A stretch of DNA of 10,976 nt, from assembly GCA_017629925.1 (NCBI GenBank), contig JAGBWH010000103.1, positions 1-10,976 on the forward strand, in the 5' to 3' direction. The stretch comes from Clostridia bacterium (lineage in GTDB: Bacteria; Bacillota; Clostridia; Oscillospirales; CAG-272). This document shows positions 1 to 7,588 of this stretch, piece by piece. Below the pieces are notes generated by a model that saw only the letters and a program-made list of their open reading frames with translations, was not told the DNA's origin and searched no databases. The position numbers were made by a program, and so were the translations under genes. Within the stretch, counting starts at the first letter, position 1. Each line of letters begins with the position of its first letter.

Positions 1-625
1 CCATGTGGTCAATGCGGAGGTCGTCATAGGTGCCGCCTTGGTTGATACCAAAGAGCATTTGCTCACGGTTGATGGTGCTTTCAAGGCTATTGAGACGCGC
101 CATTTCGTTTTTGCAACGTTCTAGCCAACGAGTGGTACGTGCAACAGAGTCTTTGACATAAGCGTAAGGGGCAGGATTTTCCACACATTCATCAAACGCC
201 ATGGCAATGGTAGACGCTAAATGAGACTGGATCTGCATACTTTCTTCGGGGCCCATGAAAATGCGCTTGCCATCCATATGGGAATTGAACGCTACGCCTT
301 CCTCCGTGATTTTACGAAGTTGAGCCAAAGAAAACACTTGAAATCCGCCACTGTCTGTTAAAATGGGCTTGTCCCAGTTGAAGAATTTGTGAAGCCCACC
401 CATGCGATAAATCAAATCATCACCCGGACGAATATGGAGATGGTAGGTATTGGAGAGTTCCACCTGGCAATTGATTTCTCTTAAATCTAAGGTGGAAACG
501 CCTCCCTTGATGGCGGCACTTGTACCGACATTCATGAAAACGGGGGTTTCAATGACGCCGTGTGGGGTGGTAAATCTGCCTCGTCTGGCAGCACCTTCGG
601 TTTTGAGTAGTTCAAATTTGTTCAT
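1..625 (-). CDS. tgt: Queuine/preQ1 tRNA-guanine transglycosylase, partial (C-terminus beyond left edge)
   Basis: The enzyme exchanges guanine-34 in the anticodon of GUN tRNAs (Asp, Asn, His, Tyr) for the queuosine precursor preQ1. I translated it by hand: 208 residues are present out of roughly 370-380 usual for the family. Visible signatures are SNTYHL (about 58-63), the DSGGFQVFSL active-site block (91-100, with the Asp that aligns to a catalytic residue), AFDEC (143-147, containing the second catalytic-type Asp at 145) and FGINQGG (192-198). The C-terminal zinc-binding cysteines lie outside the window. The ATG at 623-625 is preceded by GCGAGGCG, an adequate ribosome binding site. The gene starts 20 bp after mutL stops, so it is probably the next cistron of the miaB-mutS-mutL operon. 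Nothing suggests it is broken; the truncation is only the window edge. Confidence 0.95.
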   Translation of the reverse strand, partial: MNKFELLKTEGAARRGRFTTPHGVIETPVFMNVGTSAAIKGGVSTLDLREINCQVELSNTYHLHIRPGDDLIYRMGGLHKFFNWDKPILTDSGGFQVFSLAQLRKITEEGVAFNSHMDGKRIFMGPEESMQIQSHLASTIAMAFDECVENPAPYAYVKDSVARTTRWLERCKNEMARLNSLESTINREQMLFGINQGGTYDDLRIDHM

Positions 626-645
626 AACGCCTCGCTGATAGGTTA

Positions 646-2637
646 TTATATGCGACCAAAACGATGGTCGAGTTCTTTTTTGGTGAGAAGGTAGGCAATA
701 GGTCTACCATGGGGACAAACGAGAATATCGGGCAGGGCTTGCAATTTTTCACACAGCCACACCACATGGGCATGGTCATAATTTCTGCCCCCTTTGATGG
801 CGGCTTTACACGCCATTTGATACAAGGTGCGCTCCTGCCGTTTTTGGTCAGAAATGGTGGGGGTTGCGCGCCCTTCTGCCATTTCTTGTATGGTTTTTTG
901 GAAAAATGATTCCGCAGATGCGGCATCAAGCGCCATAGGAATGGCGGTAAGAGAAATCATTCTTCCGCCTGTGAACGTGTAGTCGTATCCAATGGAGATG
1001 AAGGCGTCTTTTTCGTCTCGCGCCATCTCCAACCCTTCCGCCGAGAGAGAAAACGAGAGCGGAACAAGCAAGGATTGAGACGCCACTTTGCCATGCGCCT
1101 TTTGCTCCTTCAGCATATCCTCAAACAGCACACGTTCATGGGCGGCGTGTTGGTCAATGATGAGCATTCCCTCTTTGGTCTGTGCGATGATGTAACAATC
1201 CATCACCACACCAAGCACACGCCAAGGTTCTGCTCTTTGCTCGGTCGGTGCGGGGGTATCTATATCCGCCTGTACTTCCGTTTTTGGAGGCTCCACAGGG
1301 GGGGTATTTACTGTATCGTGATATTTTGGCTCGCTTTTTGGCGGAGCATAGGGGGTTTCTTTGGCAGTCGAAGAGGGGGGAGATGTCGGAAAGCCACCGC
1401 CAATGTCTCCCACGCCAATCACACCAAAAGAACTTGCACCGCTATGTGGAGTGGGGGGTGTGTACGTGGGAAAAGGATAAGGCGCATCTGCGCTGTGACC
1501 ATTTCCTTTTTGCTGTTCCGCTTTAGGCGGTTTGGTATCCATTTCCATTTGGGTAAGCGGAACAGGTCTGCCCACCATAGGCACATGGGCGCCAGCCAAC
1601 CGTTCACCTTTCAGACGACGGTCTGTGAGTGCCATTTCAGGGCGGGCTTGGTTTTGTTCCAGCGCACTTCTCACCGCCCAATAGACCACCTCAAACACAG
1701 GGCGTTCATCCGAAAAGCGCACCTCGGTTTTGGCAGGGTGAACGTTGACGTCCACGCGTCCACAGTCAATGGTCAAATACAAGCACGAGACGGGATAGCG
1801 GTCGGGCGAGATATAGGAAGTGAAGGCTTCTTCAAGCGCTGCCATGATGGTTTTGCTTTTGACATATCTGCCGTTGATATAGGCATTTTGGTAGGCACGG
1901 TTGCCTTTGACGTTTTCGGAAGTCCCTACATACCCTTCAACACTCACCCCGCCTTGCTCTCCTTTGACAGAAAGCAGTTTGCCGGCAAATTCTCTGCCAT
2001 AAAGAGCATGAAGGGTGTTTTTCACATCTCCGTCACCTGTGGTGACAAATTTGGTATCCCCATCGCTGATAAAACGGAAAGAAATATCCGGGCGAGACAA
2101 GGCAATTTTTTCAATGAGCGCCCCAACAGCAGAGGCTTCGGTGCGGTCTTTTTTGAGAAATTTCCGTCTGGCAGGTACCATGGCAAAGAGTTGTTCCACC
2201 ACCACAGTAGTGCCGTCAGCACAACCCACCTCGGACAGATCTGTGACCACTCCGCTCGATGCCACAAGCATGGTGCCCATCTCAGCCTCTTTTGTTTTGG
2301 TGAGAATGGTCAGCTCAGACACAGAGGCAATGGCAGCCAACGCTTCGCCACGGAAACCGAGGGTAGCAATGGCGTCAAGGTCTTGCGCATTTTGTATTTT
2401 ACTGGTGGCATGGCGACGAATGGCGAGAGGCAAGTCCTCAGCCGTCATTCCACAGCCGTTGTCGCTGATGCGAATGAGCGACACACCTCCGTTTTTTATC
2501 TCGGCGGTAATTTGTGTAGCGCCTGCATCAATGGCATTTTCAAGCAATTCTTTGACCACGGAAGCAGGGCGTTCCACCACTTCACCAGCGGCAATCAAGT
2601 TTGCCACTTCAAAGCCAAGCAGATTGATTTTTCCCAT
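646..2637 (-). CDS. mutL: DNA mismatch repair protein MutL (endonuclease type)
   Basis: This 663-residue protein links MutS mismatch recognition to strand nicking and excision. The N-terminal GHKL ATPase shows ELLENAIDAGA (30-40, general-base Glu30 and Mg-binding Asn34), DNGCGM (59-64) and GFRGEAL (94-100). A long Pro/Ser/Gly-rich linker (roughly 335-470) joins it to the C-terminal dimerisation domain. That domain carries the metal-dependent nuclease motif DQHAAHERVLFE (495-506), a beta-clamp-binding-like QSLLVP (521-526), ACK (609-611) and CPHGRP (641-646). These are hallmarks of nicking MutL in bacteria without MutH. The ATG at 2635-2637 was chosen because the protein then starts MGKI like its relatives, and AAAGGA lies 9 bp upstream. 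A longer form from a TTG at 2676 would add 13 atypical residues. mutS ends 42 bp upstream and tgt starts 20 bp downstream. Confidence 0.97.
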   Translation of the reverse strand: MGKINLLGFEVANLIAAGEVVERPASVVKELLENAIDAGATQITAEIKNGGVSLIRISDNGCGMTAEDLPLAIRRHATSKIQNAQDLDAIATLGFRGEALAAIASVSELTILTKTKEAEMGTMLVASSGVVTDLSEVGCADGTTVVVEQLFAMVPARRKFLKKDRTEASAVGALIEKIALSRPDISFRFISDGDTKFVTTGDGDVKNTLHALYGREFAGKLLSVKGEQGGVSVEGYVGTSENVKGNRAYQNAYINGRYVKSKTIMAALEEAFTSYISPDRYPVSCLYLTIDCGRVDVNVHPAKTEVRFSDERPVFEVVYWAVRSALEQNQARPEMALTDRRLKGERLAGAHVPMVGRPVPLTQMEMDTKPPKAEQQKGNGHSADAPYPFPTYTPPTPHSGASSFGVIGVGDIGGGFPTSPPSSTAKETPYAPPKSEPKYHDTVNTPPVEPPKTEVQADIDTPAPTEQRAEPWRVLGVVMDCYIIAQTKEGMLIIDQHAAHERVLFEDMLKEQKAHGKVASQSLLVPLSFSLSAEGLEMARDEKDAFISIGYDYTFTGGRMISLTAIPMALDAASAESFFQKTIQEMAEGRATPTISDQKRQERTLYQMACKAAIKGGRNYDHAHVVWLCEKLQALPDILVCPHGRPIAYLLTKKELDHRFGRI

Positions 2638-2655
2638 TTTGAAATTTCCTTTATC

Positions 2656-2673
2656 CCCCAACAAAAAGTGGGG
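2656..2673 (-). other. Short hairpin in the mutS-mutL spacer
   Basis: A perfect 5-bp inverted repeat (CCCCA / TGGGG) flanks an 8-nt loop. It ends a few bases upstream of the mutL ribosome binding site (AGGA at 2647-2650). No T-tract follows it on the minus strand, so it is not an intrinsic terminator. It could modulate mutL translation or mark an RNA processing site; that role is inference. Confidence 0.3.
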
Positions 2674-2679
2674 CAAGTA

Positions 2680-5322
2680 TTAGTTGGTTGACAGTTTCTT
2701 TTTGAGTGAAAAGAGCAAATTCATCGCCTCAATCGGGGTGAGCGTATCTAAATCGGTATGGCGGAGAATATCGGCAATCTCATCCGCTTCTGACTGACGG
2801 AGGGCGGTGAACATATCCATTACGGGCACATCCTCTGCTTTGGGCATAAGGCGTTTGGCAGGGGCGACGCTACCTTCACTTTCGATGTCTTTTAGCACCT
2901 CTCTTGCCCGTTTGACGACCTCTGCGGGCACGCCTGCCAATTTCGCCACTTCAATACCATAACTATCATCTGTTGCGCCCCGTGCAATCTTGCGCAGGAA
3001 AATGATATCATCATTGCGCTTTTTCGCCACAATGTGATAGTTGATGACGCCCTCGCAGATACCTTCAAGTTCTGTGAGTTCATGATAGTGGGTGGCAAAC
3101 ATGGTTCTCGCGCCCAACTTGGGAGAGGCAGTATATTCTACCACCGCTCTGGCAATGCTCATGCCGTCGTAGGTGCTTGTGCCTCGTCCGACTTCGTCGT
3201 AAATGATCAGTGATTGTTTGGTGGCTCGTTGCAAAATAGATGCCACCTCGGTCATTTCCAGCATAAAGGTGGACTGACCGGATGCAAGGTCGTCTGACGC
3301 GCCAACACGGGTAAATATGCGGTCTACCACACCAACTCTCGCCTCTGCCGCAGGGACAAAAGAGCCGATTTGTGCCATGAGCACAATGAGGGCGACTTGC
3401 CGCATATAGGTAGATTTACCTGCCATATTGGGGCCTGTAATGAGCATCAAACGGTTAGACTTGGTATCAAGTTTTGTATCATTGGGAACGAAGTATCCGC
3501 CTGTGGTGAACTTTTCTACCACGGGGTGACGACCATCGCGAATATCAATGATATCCGAGTCGTCTACTTCGGGGCATACATAGTTATTTTTTGCCGCCAC
3601 GTCTGCCAGAGACGTCAGCACGTCAAGACCTGCAATGACTGCTGCGGTTTTTTGTACGCGAGCAGAGTGAGCATCAACCATGTCACGAAGTTGACAAAAC
3701 ATCTCATATTCCAGCGCGCACAGCTTGTCCGATGCACTCAGCACCGTATTTTCCATTTCTTTGAGTTCTTCTGTGATGTAACGCTCACAGTTGGTAAGGG
3801 TTTGACGGCGCACGTAATGAGCAGGAACGAGGTGGCTCTGCCCTTTGCTGACCTCAATAAAGAAGCCAAACACTTTATTATATCCCACGCGCAAATTGCG
3901 AATACCCGTGGCGGCGGCTTCCCTCTCCTCAATATCGTGCATCCATTCCTTGCCACCGGCGGCAATTTCACGGTAGCGGTCAATTTCTTGGCTATATCCG
4001 CCTTTAATCATCCCACCTTCACGAATGGTGAGGGGCGGATTTTCGACGAGCGCCTCGTCTAAGGCTTTACAAATATCTTGCAGCGGATCAAGCGAGAGCC
4101 AGATGAGTTGGAGGTGGTTGCATTTCGTGTCACCGACTAATTGTTTGATTTGGGGCAACACTTTCAGCGAATCCGCCAGCGAGCGCAGGTCACGGGCATT
4201 GGCACTACCGAATGCGGCTTTGGCAACAAGGCGTTCGATATCCAGCATGGTGGACAGCAATTCGCGCAAGCTTTCCCTGAGCATAAAGTTGCCAAACAGT
4301 TCCTCCACCGCTTTTTGACGAGACACAATGGGGGCAACTTTGCGCAAAGGTTGACGAATCCAGTTGCGCAACTCTCTTGCGCCCATGGCGGTACAGGTAT
4401 GGTCAAGCACCCATAGCAAAGTGCCTTTCTTTTCTCTGTCTCGCATAGTTTCAAGCAACTCTAAGTTGCGGAAGGTGGATTGGTCAAGTTCCAGGTGTTG
4501 CTCGCCTGTGTAGATATGTAGGTCGCGCAAAAAGGTGGGTTCTGTTTTTTGGGTGAGTTGAATGTATCCCAAAAGCGCACCAATCGCGAGCAAATGTTGT
4601 TTGGGCAGGGCTTTGGTCTTCTCTTCCCCGAAGCATTTGACAGCCAATTCGTAGGCTTTATTTTCATCATAAAGATGCCCCATATTATCCGTGACCAACG
4701 CATCGGAACGGAACACAATCCATTGCACCACGTCATTGCTTTCGGCGCTGTTTAAGTTGAGCACAACTTCTTTTGGAGCGTAGTTGCCAATCTCAGACTG
4801 CGCCAAGCGCAAAGCATCCTGCGCATCGCCGGGGATGGTCACATAGACCTGCCCTGTCGAGACGTCAGCGAATGCCACGGCAGGATATTCTTCGGTATAA
4901 TACATTGCGGCAAGGTAATTGTTGCGGTTATCTGCCAGCATACTGCCATCGGTAATCGTGCCGGGGGTAATGGCACGAATCACTTCACGACGCACCAACC
5001 CTTTGGCGGCGGAGGGATCCTCCGTTTGCTCGCAAATGGCAACACGATAGCCCTTTTCTACCAATCTTGCCACATACACGTCCACCTTGTGAAAAGGCAC
5101 GCCACACATAGCGGCTCGACGGTCGTCACCGCAATCTCTTGCCGTGAGGGTGAGTTCCAGTTCTCGTGAAGCCTTGACAGCATCCTCGAAAAACATCTCA
5201 TAAAAGTCCCCGAGCCGATACATGAGTATATAGTCCATATGCTCGCGTTTGATATCCACATATTGCTGCATCATGGGGGTGGTATTGCCTAATTTTGACA
5301 GTTCTGTTATGATTTCAGCCAT
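2680..5322 (-). CDS. mutS: DNA mismatch repair protein MutS
   Basis: This 880-residue mismatch sensor binds mispairs and small loops as a dimeric ATPase clamp and recruits MutL. The N-terminal mismatch-binding domain has the F-x-E motif (Phe40-Tyr-Glu42 within GDFYEMF). The C-terminal ABC-type ATPase has Walker A GPNMAGKST (630-638), the signature region SGQSTFMLEM and Walker B IIYDEVGRGTSTYDG (catalytic Asp709-Glu710), followed by the ATHYHEL histidine switch. The tail ends in the DLDTLTPIEAMNLLFSLKKKL helical region typical of MutS dimer/tetramer contacts. Length is normal for MutS1. The ATG at 5320-5322 has a strong AAAAAGGA site about 7 bp upstream. It lies 48 bp after the YlbF-family gene and 42 bp before mutL, in the same operon. 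Nothing is missing or interrupted. Confidence 0.98.
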   Translation of the reverse strand: MAEIITELSKLGNTTPMMQQYVDIKREHMDYILMYRLGDFYEMFFEDAVKASRELELTLTARDCGDDRRAAMCGVPFHKVDVYVARLVEKGYRVAICEQTEDPSAAKGLVRREVIRAITPGTITDGSMLADNRNNYLAAMYYTEEYPAVAFADVSTGQVYVTIPGDAQDALRLAQSEIGNYAPKEVVLNLNSAESNDVVQWIVFRSDALVTDNMGHLYDENKAYELAVKCFGEEKTKALPKQHLLAIGALLGYIQLTQKTEPTFLRDLHIYTGEQHLELDQSTFRNLELLETMRDREKKGTLLWVLDHTCTAMGARELRNWIRQPLRKVAPIVSRQKAVEELFGNFMLRESLRELLSTMLDIERLVAKAAFGSANARDLRSLADSLKVLPQIKQLVGDTKCNHLQLIWLSLDPLQDICKALDEALVENPPLTIREGGMIKGGYSQEIDRYREIAAGGKEWMHDIEEREAAATGIRNLRVGYNKVFGFFIEVSKGQSHLVPAHYVRRQTLTNCERYITEELKEMENTVLSASDKLCALEYEMFCQLRDMVDAHSARVQKTAAVIAGLDVLTSLADVAAKNNYVCPEVDDSDIIDIRDGRHPVVEKFTTGGYFVPNDTKLDTKSNRLMLITGPNMAGKSTYMRQVALIVLMAQIGSFVPAAEARVGVVDRIFTRVGASDDLASGQSTFMLEMTEVASILQRATKQSLIIYDEVGRGTSTYDGMSIARAVVEYTASPKLGARTMFATHYHELTELEGICEGVINYHIVAKKRNDDIIFLRKIARGATDDSYGIEVAKLAGVPAEVVKRAREVLKDIESEGSVAPAKRLMPKAEDVPVMDMFTALRQSEADEIADILRHTDLDTLTPIEAMNLLFSLKKKLSTN

Positions 5323-5339
5323 GATTTTATCCTTTTTCT

Positions 5340-5357
5340 GCTCTGGCAGGGCAGAGC
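5340..5357 (-). other. Short hairpin in the spacer upstream of mutS
   Basis: A perfect 6-bp inverted repeat (GCTCTG / CAGAGC) encloses a 6-nt loop, placed directly upstream of the purine-rich mutS ribosome binding site. The minus-strand sequence that follows is AGAAAAAGGA, with no T-tract, so it should not act as an intrinsic terminator. It may be an intercistronic mRNA structure. Confidence 0.35.
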
Positions 5358-5370
5358 GAACTATTGTCTT

Positions 5371-5793
5371 TTAGTCTTCGTCTTCCTCGTCTTGAGCATG
5401 AGATGCGCAACCGCTGCAAGAAGAGCAATCGTGTGTGCAGGAGGAGGGGCGTTGACCAAATACATGGAAACTAATTTCCGCATTGACTTGCTCCATCAGG
5501 GCATTGACCGCCTTTTTGGCTTCTTCGTATTCACGGTAGGTAGGAGATGTGACAATCTCGGAGGCTAAATCTTGAATACGGTCACGAATAGAGGTGATGA
5601 GTTCGGGGGTTTGCTCGGAGGGATCTTTGGCAAATTCTTGACCTAAAATCTTTCTTTGCGTTTCGTATTCAAAGAGGTTTTGTTGCAGTTCTCTGTCTTG
5701 CTCGTATTCCGCTTTGGCAGCAAAATATTTGACCAGTTCAGGGCTGGCTTTGATGGTTTGACCTAATATTTGGGCTTGTTCGATAACGTTCAT
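5371..5793 (-). CDS. YlbF/YmcA (RicF/RicA) family protein with C-terminal cysteine cluster
   Basis: A 140-residue, mostly helical and charged protein. The pattern from about residue 3 to 112 (an opening A-x-x-L-G-x-x-I, then long amphipathic helices rich in E, Q, K, ending near AEISFHVFG) matches the YlbF/YmcA (Com_YlbF) family. In Bacillus subtilis these proteins work with YaaT as the RicAFT complex, which binds [4Fe-4S] clusters and is needed for RNase Y-dependent processing of some mRNAs, competence and biofilm formation. Its tail has Cys119, Cys123, Cys126 and Cys129 (C-x3-C-x2-C-x2-C), then an acidic end (DEEDED). Gene order favours the RicA (YmcA) role, since ymcA lies between miaB and mutS in B. 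subtilis, but sequence alone does not decide between RicA and RicF. The ATG has AAAGGA 8-9 bp upstream, and miaB ends 21 bp before it. Confidence 0.88.
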   Translation of the reverse strand: MNVIEQAQILGQTIKASPELVKYFAAKAEYEQDRELQQNLFEYETQRKILGQEFAKDPSEQTPELITSIRDRIQDLASEIVTSPTYREYEEAKKAVNALMEQVNAEISFHVFGQRPSSCTHDCSSCSGCASHAQDEEDED

Positions 5794-5814
5794 TTTATTG
5801 TTTCCTTTCGGTTT

Positions 5815-7260
5815 TTAATCACATGAAATCACTTCACCATACAGCGCATAGGGATCTGCACGATGAATTTTGACGGTGACATACTGCCCTGTGATGTCCA
5901 CTTCAGAGGGGATATGCACCAGTTTGTTTTGGTTTGTTCTACCGCTATAGAGCCCCGCTTTTTGCGTGGAGAGACCATCCACGAGCACTCTCACTACCTG
6001 CCCGTCCATGCGCTGTGCGCACTCGGCAGATATCTGGTCTTGCAATAAAAGCAGCCGTTTCATGCGGTCTTTTTTGGTGGAGGCGGGAATCTGGTCGGGA
6101 TGCTCTGCGGCTTTTGTGCCACGGCGCGCGGAGTAAATGAAAGCATAGACCATATCAAATCGAATGAGGGAAAGAGCATTTAGCGTTTGCTCGAAGTCTT
6201 GCTCTGTTTCGCCCGGGAAACCCACGATAATATCCGAGGTAATGGCAATATGGGGAATGGCACGGCGAAGTTTCTCTACGATGCTAAGGTAACGTGCAAA
6301 GTCATAATGACGATTCATCGCGTGCAAAATCTTATCCGAGCCTGACTGGAGTGGCAAATGGAAATGAGGGGCAATTTTTTCGGGGTATTTTGCCATGACC
6401 TCAATGAGTTTGTCGGGCACGTCTTTGGGATGGCTCGTCATAAAATGGAGCACAAAATCGCCGTCGAGCAGGGCAAGTTTTTCAAGCAAAGTGGCAAAGT
6501 CGCAATCTCCACGGTAGGAGTTGACGTTTTGCCCGAGCAGCGTGATCTCTTTTACCCCATCTGCGAGGAGTTGGCTTACCTCTGCTAAAATATCCGCTGA
6601 GGCACGGCTTCTCTCTCTACCTCTCACATACGGCACAATGCAGTACGAGCAGAAATTATTGCACCCGTACATAATGGATACCCAAGCGCGATGCGGTTCT
6701 GTGCGACGAATGGGCAAACCTTCGACCACCTCGTCGGTGATTTGGTCCATATAAAAAGAACGGCGAGGACGACGAGCACCCTTTTCTTTTGACAGCGCAG
6801 TATAGACAGCCCTTGGCAGTTCATGCAATGCGCCCGGGGCGAGGGTGAAGGTGATATAAGGATAATGCTGTTTGATTTGCTCCACTCTGTGGGCTTGGGC
6901 GGTCATGCATCCTGCCACGCCAATCATCAGGTCCGGATTTTTTTCCCAGAGATGCTTATATTGCCCCACAACGGACAAGGCTTTGACTTCCGCATGTTCA
7001 CGAATGGCGCAGGTATTAAATAAAATAAGGTCTGCCTCATCTGCACGATCGGTGGAGGTATACCCCATCCATTCTGCCAGCCCGCGCATTTTTTCTCCAT
7101 CTGCCACGTTTTGTTGGCAACCGAAGGTGTGAATATAGACATACGAGGGATGCTTTGTCAATTTATCTTTGACTTTTTGACAAATCTCTTTTAGCTCTAA
7201 GTCATTTTGCATGCCGTCTTCTCGCTTTTTCGCTTTGTTAGTATTGGCGTATTTAGCCAT
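5815..7260 (-). CDS. miaB: tRNA-2-methylthio-N6-dimethylallyladenosine synthase MiaB
   Basis: A radical-SAM methylthiotransferase that converts i6A37 to ms2i6A37 in tRNAs reading UNN codons. As drawn it has 481 residues. The N-terminal UPF0004 domain supplies the auxiliary-cluster cysteines: Cys48 in HTFGCQQN, Cys84 in NTCAIR and Cys118 in AGCM. The radical-SAM cluster motif is CNNFCSYC (Cys200, 204, 207), followed by GRERSR. The C-terminal part (roughly 415-481) has the beta-rich look of a TRAM RNA-binding domain. The start is uncertain. The ATG at 7258-7260 lies about 6 bp after a -10 box and has no ribosome binding site, implying leaderless translation. The in-frame ATG at 7210-7212 (Met17) would give a leader near 48 nt and keep every conserved motif, with only a weak GAGAAG upstream. 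It is the first gene of the miaB-mutS-mutL-tgt operon. Confidence 0.95.
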   Translation of the reverse strand: MAKYANTNKAKKREDGMQNDLELKEICQKVKDKLTKHPSYVYIHTFGCQQNVADGEKMRGLAEWMGYTSTDRADEADLILFNTCAIREHAEVKALSVVGQYKHLWEKNPDLMIGVAGCMTAQAHRVEQIKQHYPYITFTLAPGALHELPRAVYTALSKEKGARRPRRSFYMDQITDEVVEGLPIRRTEPHRAWVSIMYGCNNFCSYCIVPYVRGRERSRASADILAEVSQLLADGVKEITLLGQNVNSYRGDCDFATLLEKLALLDGDFVLHFMTSHPKDVPDKLIEVMAKYPEKIAPHFHLPLQSGSDKILHAMNRHYDFARYLSIVEKLRRAIPHIAITSDIIVGFPGETEQDFEQTLNALSLIRFDMVYAFIYSARRGTKAAEHPDQIPASTKKDRMKRLLLLQDQISAECAQRMDGQVVRVLVDGLSTQKAGLYSGRTNQNKLVHIPSEVDITGQYVTVKIHRADPYALYGEVISCD

Positions 7261-7266
7261 TATAAT

Positions 7267-7295
7267 ATTATATCACTCAAAATTAGTATTGTCTA
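7267..7295 (-). promoter_or_regulatory. Sigma-A type extended -10 promoter for the miaB operon
   Basis: On the minus strand, TAGACA (7290-7295, one mismatch to TTGACA) is separated by exactly 17 bp from a perfect TATAAT (7267-7272). A TG dinucleotide sits one base upstream of the -10, making it an extended -10. The predicted transcription start is near 7260, on or beside the first miaB ATG. This is the best promoter I found in the window. Confidence 0.75.
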
Positions 7296-7501
7296 TAAAA
7301 AATTGCAAAAATTCATAAAAAAATATTTACCACCTCCCTGTCACTTTATCTAAAAACAACACAAAATGGGGCTCTCATGGATATTTTTGCACCCATATTC
7401 AAGCATACACCTCCTATTTTTGTAAGAAAGCAGAGGGGGTTTTTCAAAAAATCAACTATTTTGCAAGAGATGAATAGCCAAAACAGATAGAAATTTTCGG
7501 C

Positions 7502-7545
7502 AAAAAAGAATAGAGGATCTTGGCGTGTGACCAAAATCCTCTATT
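7502..7545 (-). terminator. Rho-independent terminator after udk
   Basis: A perfect 10-bp stem (AATAGAGGAT at 7509-7518 with ATCCTCTATT at 7536-7545) continues, after one mismatch, into a 4-bp inner stem (TTGG / CCAA) around a 7-nt loop. Read on the minus strand, the hairpin is followed by CTTTTTT (down to 7502). It begins 43 bp after the udk stop codon and so should end the beta-helix/tdk/udk transcript. Confidence 0.88.
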
Positions 7546-7588
7546 GTGCATTGTATGCATTTTCAGAAGTGTTGCCTAAAAAAACAAT

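Larger units (their letters stand above)
7261..7588. other. 328-bp intergenic region between udk and miaB
   Basis: It holds, in minus-strand order, the udk terminator (7502-7545), about 200 bp of mostly AT-rich sequence, and the miaB promoter (7267-7295). The middle part contains two Shine-Dalgarno-like runs on the minus strand: AGGAGGTG at 7408-7415 and GGGAGGTGG at 7330-7338. The first has a TTG at 7400-7402 at 7-nt spacing that opens an 18-codon frame ending at 7346. No long conserved protein is visible on either strand here. Confidence 0.6.

Noticed and set aside
2638..2676. MutL extended by 13 residues from a TTG at 2674-2676
   Set aside because: The added residues are not found in typical MutL proteins. 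The ATG at 2635-2637 has a good ribosome binding site and gives the standard MGKI start.
1075..2691. 538-codon open frame on the plus strand, antisense to mutL
   Set aside because: The minus-strand frame carries all MutL motifs across the same bases. The plus-strand translation is rich in H, R, F and C without recognisable domains, and a side effect of mutL codon usage explains it.
3370..4062. 230-codon open frame on the plus strand, antisense to mutS
   Set aside because: It lies wholly within the conserved ATPase and core region of mutS, has no recognisable motif, and reads like a shadow frame.
7409..7444. Plus-strand terminator-like stem (ACCTCCT / AGGGGGT with one wobble pair) followed by TTTTT
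   Set aside because: There is no plus-strand gene upstream to terminate, and the loop is long (18 nt). The pairing is noted only as a possible cover for the minus-strand Shine-Dalgarno.
7419..7447. Minus-strand promoter-like pair TTGAAA-17 bp-TACAAA
   Set aside because: The predicted start would fall within the AGGAGGTG sequence, which would destroy the very ribosome binding site it might serve, and the -10 matches poorly.
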